Source of the DNA: Algoriphagus sp. PAP.12
Lineage (GTDB): Bacteria > Bacteroidota > Bacteroidia > Cytophagales > Cyclobacteriaceae
Length of the DNA: 64,000 bases
NCBI RefSeq assembly: GCF_026652115.1
Contig: NZ_JAPPSQ010000009.1
Coordinates: forward strand, 152,249-216,248
Direction: 5' to 3'
A program made the translations under genes and the position numbers. Below the pieces are notes generated by a model that was given only the letters and a program-made list of their open reading frames with translations, made no database searches and was not told where the DNA came from. The first letter of the stretch is position 1. Every line of letters starts with the position of its first letter. Positions 61,018-64,000 of this stretch are shown piece after piece.

Positions 61018-64000
61018 TCACTTAATTATTGTTACAAAACCTGTCATTGTACGCATCACACCTTCATGATCCCATAGATTCACTTGGTAGTAGTAAGTTC
61101 CACCCACCAGATTATCTCCGTTCCAGTCATTTTGGTAATCATCGGACTGATACACTTCAACACCCCATCTATTGACTATCAAGATTTCATTTCTACTAAA
61201 GAACTCTTGCAGTCCTCTTAGTACCCATGTATCATTTCTTCCATCTCCATTTGGAGTGAATACGTTTGGTATTTCAAAGAACATCTGCCTATGATCCACG
61301 GTAGATGAATTATCATCTGGATCCAATTCAACATCATCTGAACTCACCCAAGCTGTATTGGATACATCTCCTTCGGCTATGGCTTTGACTCTGAAAGTCA
61401 GCATCTGGGTCGCGCCTGCTTCCAACTCATCGATCATCCAAGTCAAGGTTCGGTTTTCTGAATTGTATGAAGCAGTTCCTGCACTTACATCATGGCCCAG
61501 ATATTCCACAGCACTAGAAAGAGTATCTGTCATAACGATCTTATTTGCCCTGGCTTCAGAGTTGTTGGTAATCGAAATCTTATACTCAAAGTTGGATTCC
61601 ATCATAATCAGAGGTGATGAAACTTCTTTGGTAATTTCAAGATCCACCTCATTTGGTAACTCATCTACCGGAACAGGATCAGAAGATGTCTCAGTGTCCG
61701 GGAAGTTTCTTCCAGAGATAAATACCCAATTGACTAGATTTTCATCCACTTTTTCGGTCACCATCAATCTTAGATTTATTTCCATCACTTCTCCGGCATC
61801 CATGGATTCAATCATCCAAGAAACTGCTTCTTCTGACAGTTCACCTTCGGGTTCCATATTCATTACCATGGTACCGGCAGGCAATGAATCCACAACTGAA
61901 ATATCCCATGCAGTATATTCTCCCACATTTTCAATTCGTATGATGTAATCAATCATTTCCCCAACCTCTACGGATTCCAGATCAGCATATTTCCAAACCT
62001 GAATTCCGGTTTGATCATCGATCACCTCGACACCATCTCCAGGATCAGATTCTTTTGGAGTTTCTGGGTCCTTCGGATCATCCACAATGGCAGTATTGAA
62101 TAATATATCACCAACCTCAGCCATTTCATTGACTTGAGCCAAAAGGGTCAACTCAATCACTTGACCTGGAGCCAGGGATGGAATAATCCATTCAACCACT
62201 GAATTCGAAAAGGTTGCTCCTTGATCTGCTGAAATAAAGGTCAGTTCTTCAGTGAGGGTATCAGTTACCAAAATTGATTCCTTAACCTCTTCAGATATAT
62301 TGGAAACGATGATGGTATATGTGATCTGATCTCCTACCATGGCCTTTTCAACATCAGGAACCTTGGTAATAGTAAATGAAACAGGGTCTATTACTTCAAT
62401 AATTTCAGGATCAGATTCATCCGGAGAGTCAGGATCATCAGGGTCAGTAACCACTGCGATATTGCTGATCGAGGTTCCAACCTGAGTGGATGCATTTACT
62501 CCTACAGTCAAGGTAAACACCTTACTTTCCCCTGCTGCCAACTCATTCAATTCCCAAACAACCACTCCTTCTGTCAATACTCCCGATTCTGAGGCGTTGA
62601 TGAATTGAAGGTTGGAATTCAGAGTATCTGATATGATTAGGTTTTCAGCCAATTGAGAACCTGGGTTCGTTACTGTAATAGTATAAATCACCTGGTCTCC
62701 TGGTAGAACTTCCTTCTTATCGGCAGACTTACTGATGGTCAGAGAAACTGGATCTTCAACAACCACAATTTCCGGATCAGATTCTTTTGGACCCTCTGGC
62801 TCATCTGGACTGGATGCGATAGCCACATTGCTAATTTCAGTACCACCAGTTACATCTTCAGCCACTTGTACTTCTAGAGTAACCGTTCTACTCTCCCCTG
62901 CTCCCAGTTCTGAGATTTCCCAGGTAACAACTCCATTGGAAACTGTTCCTCCATCAGTTGCAGCGATAAACTCAAGCGCTTCATCAAGTGTATCATGGAT
63001 CGTAACATCCCCAGCTATTCCTTGACCTGAGTTCATGACATTGATCATATACACAACCAAACCTCCTGGAAGTACAGTTTCTACGTTAGCAGACTTCGTA
63101 ACACTCAATGAAACAGGATTTACAACTGTAATAATTTCAGGATCAGTCTCTTTTGGAGTATCAGGATCATCAGGACTGGAAATGATAGCAACATTGCTGA
63201 TTTCAGTCCCCACAGGCGTATCCTGACTCACTCTTACAGTTAAGAGAAGTTCCACAATTTCCTTGGAATCTATAGAGGCTAGATTCCAAGTAACTGTACC
63301 TCCATCATTTACTCCACCATTTGTAGAGCTGGTGTATTCCAGATAATCTGACAATTCATCTTTTACTGTCACATCCGACATTGGAACCTCTGAGGAATTA
63401 AGAACTGTAATCGTATAAACAACTTCCTCTCCTGGTAACACTTGGACATTATTCGCAGTTTTTGTAATAACTAGACCGTCATTCATATCGCAAGTCAAAA
63501 TCTGAATGGTAACCATAGCCCTTTCAACACTTTCACAATTAGTCGCAGGATTCGTCTGACTTGCATAATAAGTCTCTCCGTCGACTAAAAGTGTATTGGC
63601 AGGAAGTGGAGTATCAGAATCCAAACTTGAATACCAAAGAATTCCTTCTCCAACAATGGCAATTGATTCTAAGGTTGCGTTATCGGTATTACAGAATGCC
63701 TGATTTGGATTTTCGATTTCAGGTTTTTCAGTCACTCTTACAGTTACCGTCAAATGGGCAGCCTCTTCTGGCTTGCTTTCACAAACTTCATCCCCTTCAA
63801 CTGTCACATAATAACGAGTGGTTACTTGTGGGCTGATAGATGTAGAAGAAACTTCCTCAGTCAAATCCTCATCCAAATAGAATCTGAAAATTGGATTGGT
63901 TATGGTGCTGGAAGTGGCTGTCAGATTAACCGATTCTCCCAAGCAGATAAATAGATTTTCTACATCAATATCTGAGCTTTGCGCATCATCCTTAACAGTA
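61018..64000 (-). CDS. T9SS-secreted DUF11-repeat surface protein, C-terminal part (runs off right edge)
   Basis: About 994 residues are visible, and the frame is open to the window edge. An Ig-like region with paired cysteines (VTEKPEIENPNQAFCNTDN) is followed by six DUF11 repeats of roughly 120 residues. Each starts near (I/V)TK(S/T)A and contains PG(D/E)xVxYTI and a V(T/S)W core. Linkers such as DPDTPKETDPEI are acidic and proline-rich. The last ~95 residues are a T9SS type B sorting domain (IPNVFTPNGDGRNDTWVLRG, IVNRWG, ...YYYQVNLWD). Probably a long stalk-like adhesin on the cell surface. Confidence 0.95.
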   Translation of the reverse strand, partial: TVKDDAQSSDIDVENLFICLGESVNLTATSSTITNPIFRFYLDEDLTEEVSSTSISPQVTTRYYVTVEGDEVCESKPEEAAHLTVTVRVTEKPEIENPNQAFCNTDNATLESIAIVGEGILWYSSLDSDTPLPANTLLVDGETYYASQTNPATNCESVERAMVTIQILTCDMNDGLVITKTANNVQVLPGEEVVYTITVLNSSEVPMSDVTVKDELSDYLEYTSSTNGGVNDGGTVTWNLASIDSKEIVELLLTVRVSQDTPVGTEISNVAIISSPDDPDTPKETDPEIITVVNPVSLSVTKSANVETVLPGGLVVYMINVMNSGQGIAGDVTIHDTLDEALEFIAATDGGTVSNGVVTWEISELGAGESRTVTLEVQVAEDVTGGTEISNVAIASSPDEPEGPKESDPEIVVVEDPVSLTISKSADKKEVLPGDQVIYTITVTNPGSQLAENLIISDTLNSNLQFINASESGVLTEGVVVWELNELAAGESKVFTLTVGVNASTQVGTSISNIAVVTDPDDPDSPDESDPEIIEVIDPVSFTITKVPDVEKAMVGDQITYTIIVSNISEEVKESILVTDTLTEELTFISADQGATFSNSVVEWIIPSLAPGQVIELTLLAQVNEMAEVGDILFNTAIVDDPKDPETPKESDPGDGVEVIDDQTGIQVWKYADLESVEVGEMIDYIIRIENVGEYTAWDISVVDSLPAGTMVMNMEPEGELSEEAVSWMIESMDAGEVMEINLRLMVTEKVDENLVNWVFISGRNFPDTETSSDPVPVDELPNEVDLEITKEVSSPLIMMESNFEYKISITNNSEARANKIVMTDTLSSAVEYLGHDVSAGTASYNSENRTLTWMIDELEAGATQMLTFRVKAIAEGDVSNTAWVSSDDVELDPDDNSSTVDHRQMFFEIPNVFTPNGDGRNDTWVLRGLQEFFSRNEILIVNRWGVEVYQSDDYQNDWNGDNLVGGTYYYQVNLWDHEGVMRTMTGFVTIIK

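Noticed and set aside
1..64000. tRNA or rRNA genes
   Set aside because: No cloverleaf-like or rRNA-like sequence was recognised by eye in the gaps. A covariance-model scan would be needed to be certain.

Overview
The window looks like a chromosome segment of a Bacteroidota bacterium, probably Cytophagales/Cyclobacteriaceae (Algoriphagus-like). This is inferred from the gene families and not from a marker gene. The supporting families are double-FtsX permeases starting M(L/F/W)KNYxKIAWRN, a type IX secretion (T9SS) sorting domain with a PorP/SprF partner, DUF2807/DUF4097 proteins, a DUF5777/Rieske/YceI trio, weak or absent Shine-Dalgarno sequences, and AT-rich intergenic DNA.

Region 1 (1-38.5 kb) is one large export locus. 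Eleven complete FtsX/MacB-type permeases of 786-818 residues, plus the start of a twelfth, lie head to tail on the minus strand. Upstream of them are a single LolD/MacB-type ATPase (33333-34031) and a single membrane-fusion protein (34211-35458). Divergent from these are a sigma54-type response regulator and its histidine kinase (35779-38509). Three secreted proteins with repeated GIN-like motifs (DUF4097 at 359-1303; DUF2807 at 18186-18881 and 24205-24906) are interleaved. A bestrophin-like channel (17138-18127) sits in the opposite orientation in the middle. No TolC-like outer-membrane channel is visible.

The main discovery is regulatory. Six gaps in this locus carry the same architecture: an inverted repeat GNYCG-N4-CGRNC (usually with a third half-site CGRAC six bases away on the promoter side), and 71-75 bp further on (173 bp in one case) a -24-like element TGGCA(C/T) with a G at the -12 position. 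This reads as an enhancer/sigma54 promoter module used six times. It splits the array into about six co-regulated transcription units, presumably all driven by the resident regulator. Gaps without the module carry degenerate 7-bp repeats, and two share a double-hairpin element, which suggests growth of the array by duplication.

Region 2 (38.5-51.7 kb) is mixed metabolism: an FAD-dependent lipoprotein oxidoreductase, a class V aminotransferase-fold protein, an acyltransferase, a patatin, an MBL-fold hydrolase, accA, a HipA-like kinase with DUF3037, an esterase, a Rieske/DUF5777/YceI operon, a sulfatase, a GNAT enzyme and a single-domain response regulator.

Region 3 (52-57.9 kb) is a compact phosphonate-catabolism cluster: DUF5690 MFS-like transporter, XRE-cupin regulator, zinc-type alcohol dehydrogenase, FAD amine oxidase and PhnX-like phosphonatase. 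No PhnW transaminase is present. A degenerate SDR-like gene follows.

Region 4 (58-64 kb) is a T9SS surface operon: a DUF11-repeat protein with a T9SS type B sorting domain (running off the right edge), PorP/SprF, and an OmpA-family lipoprotein.
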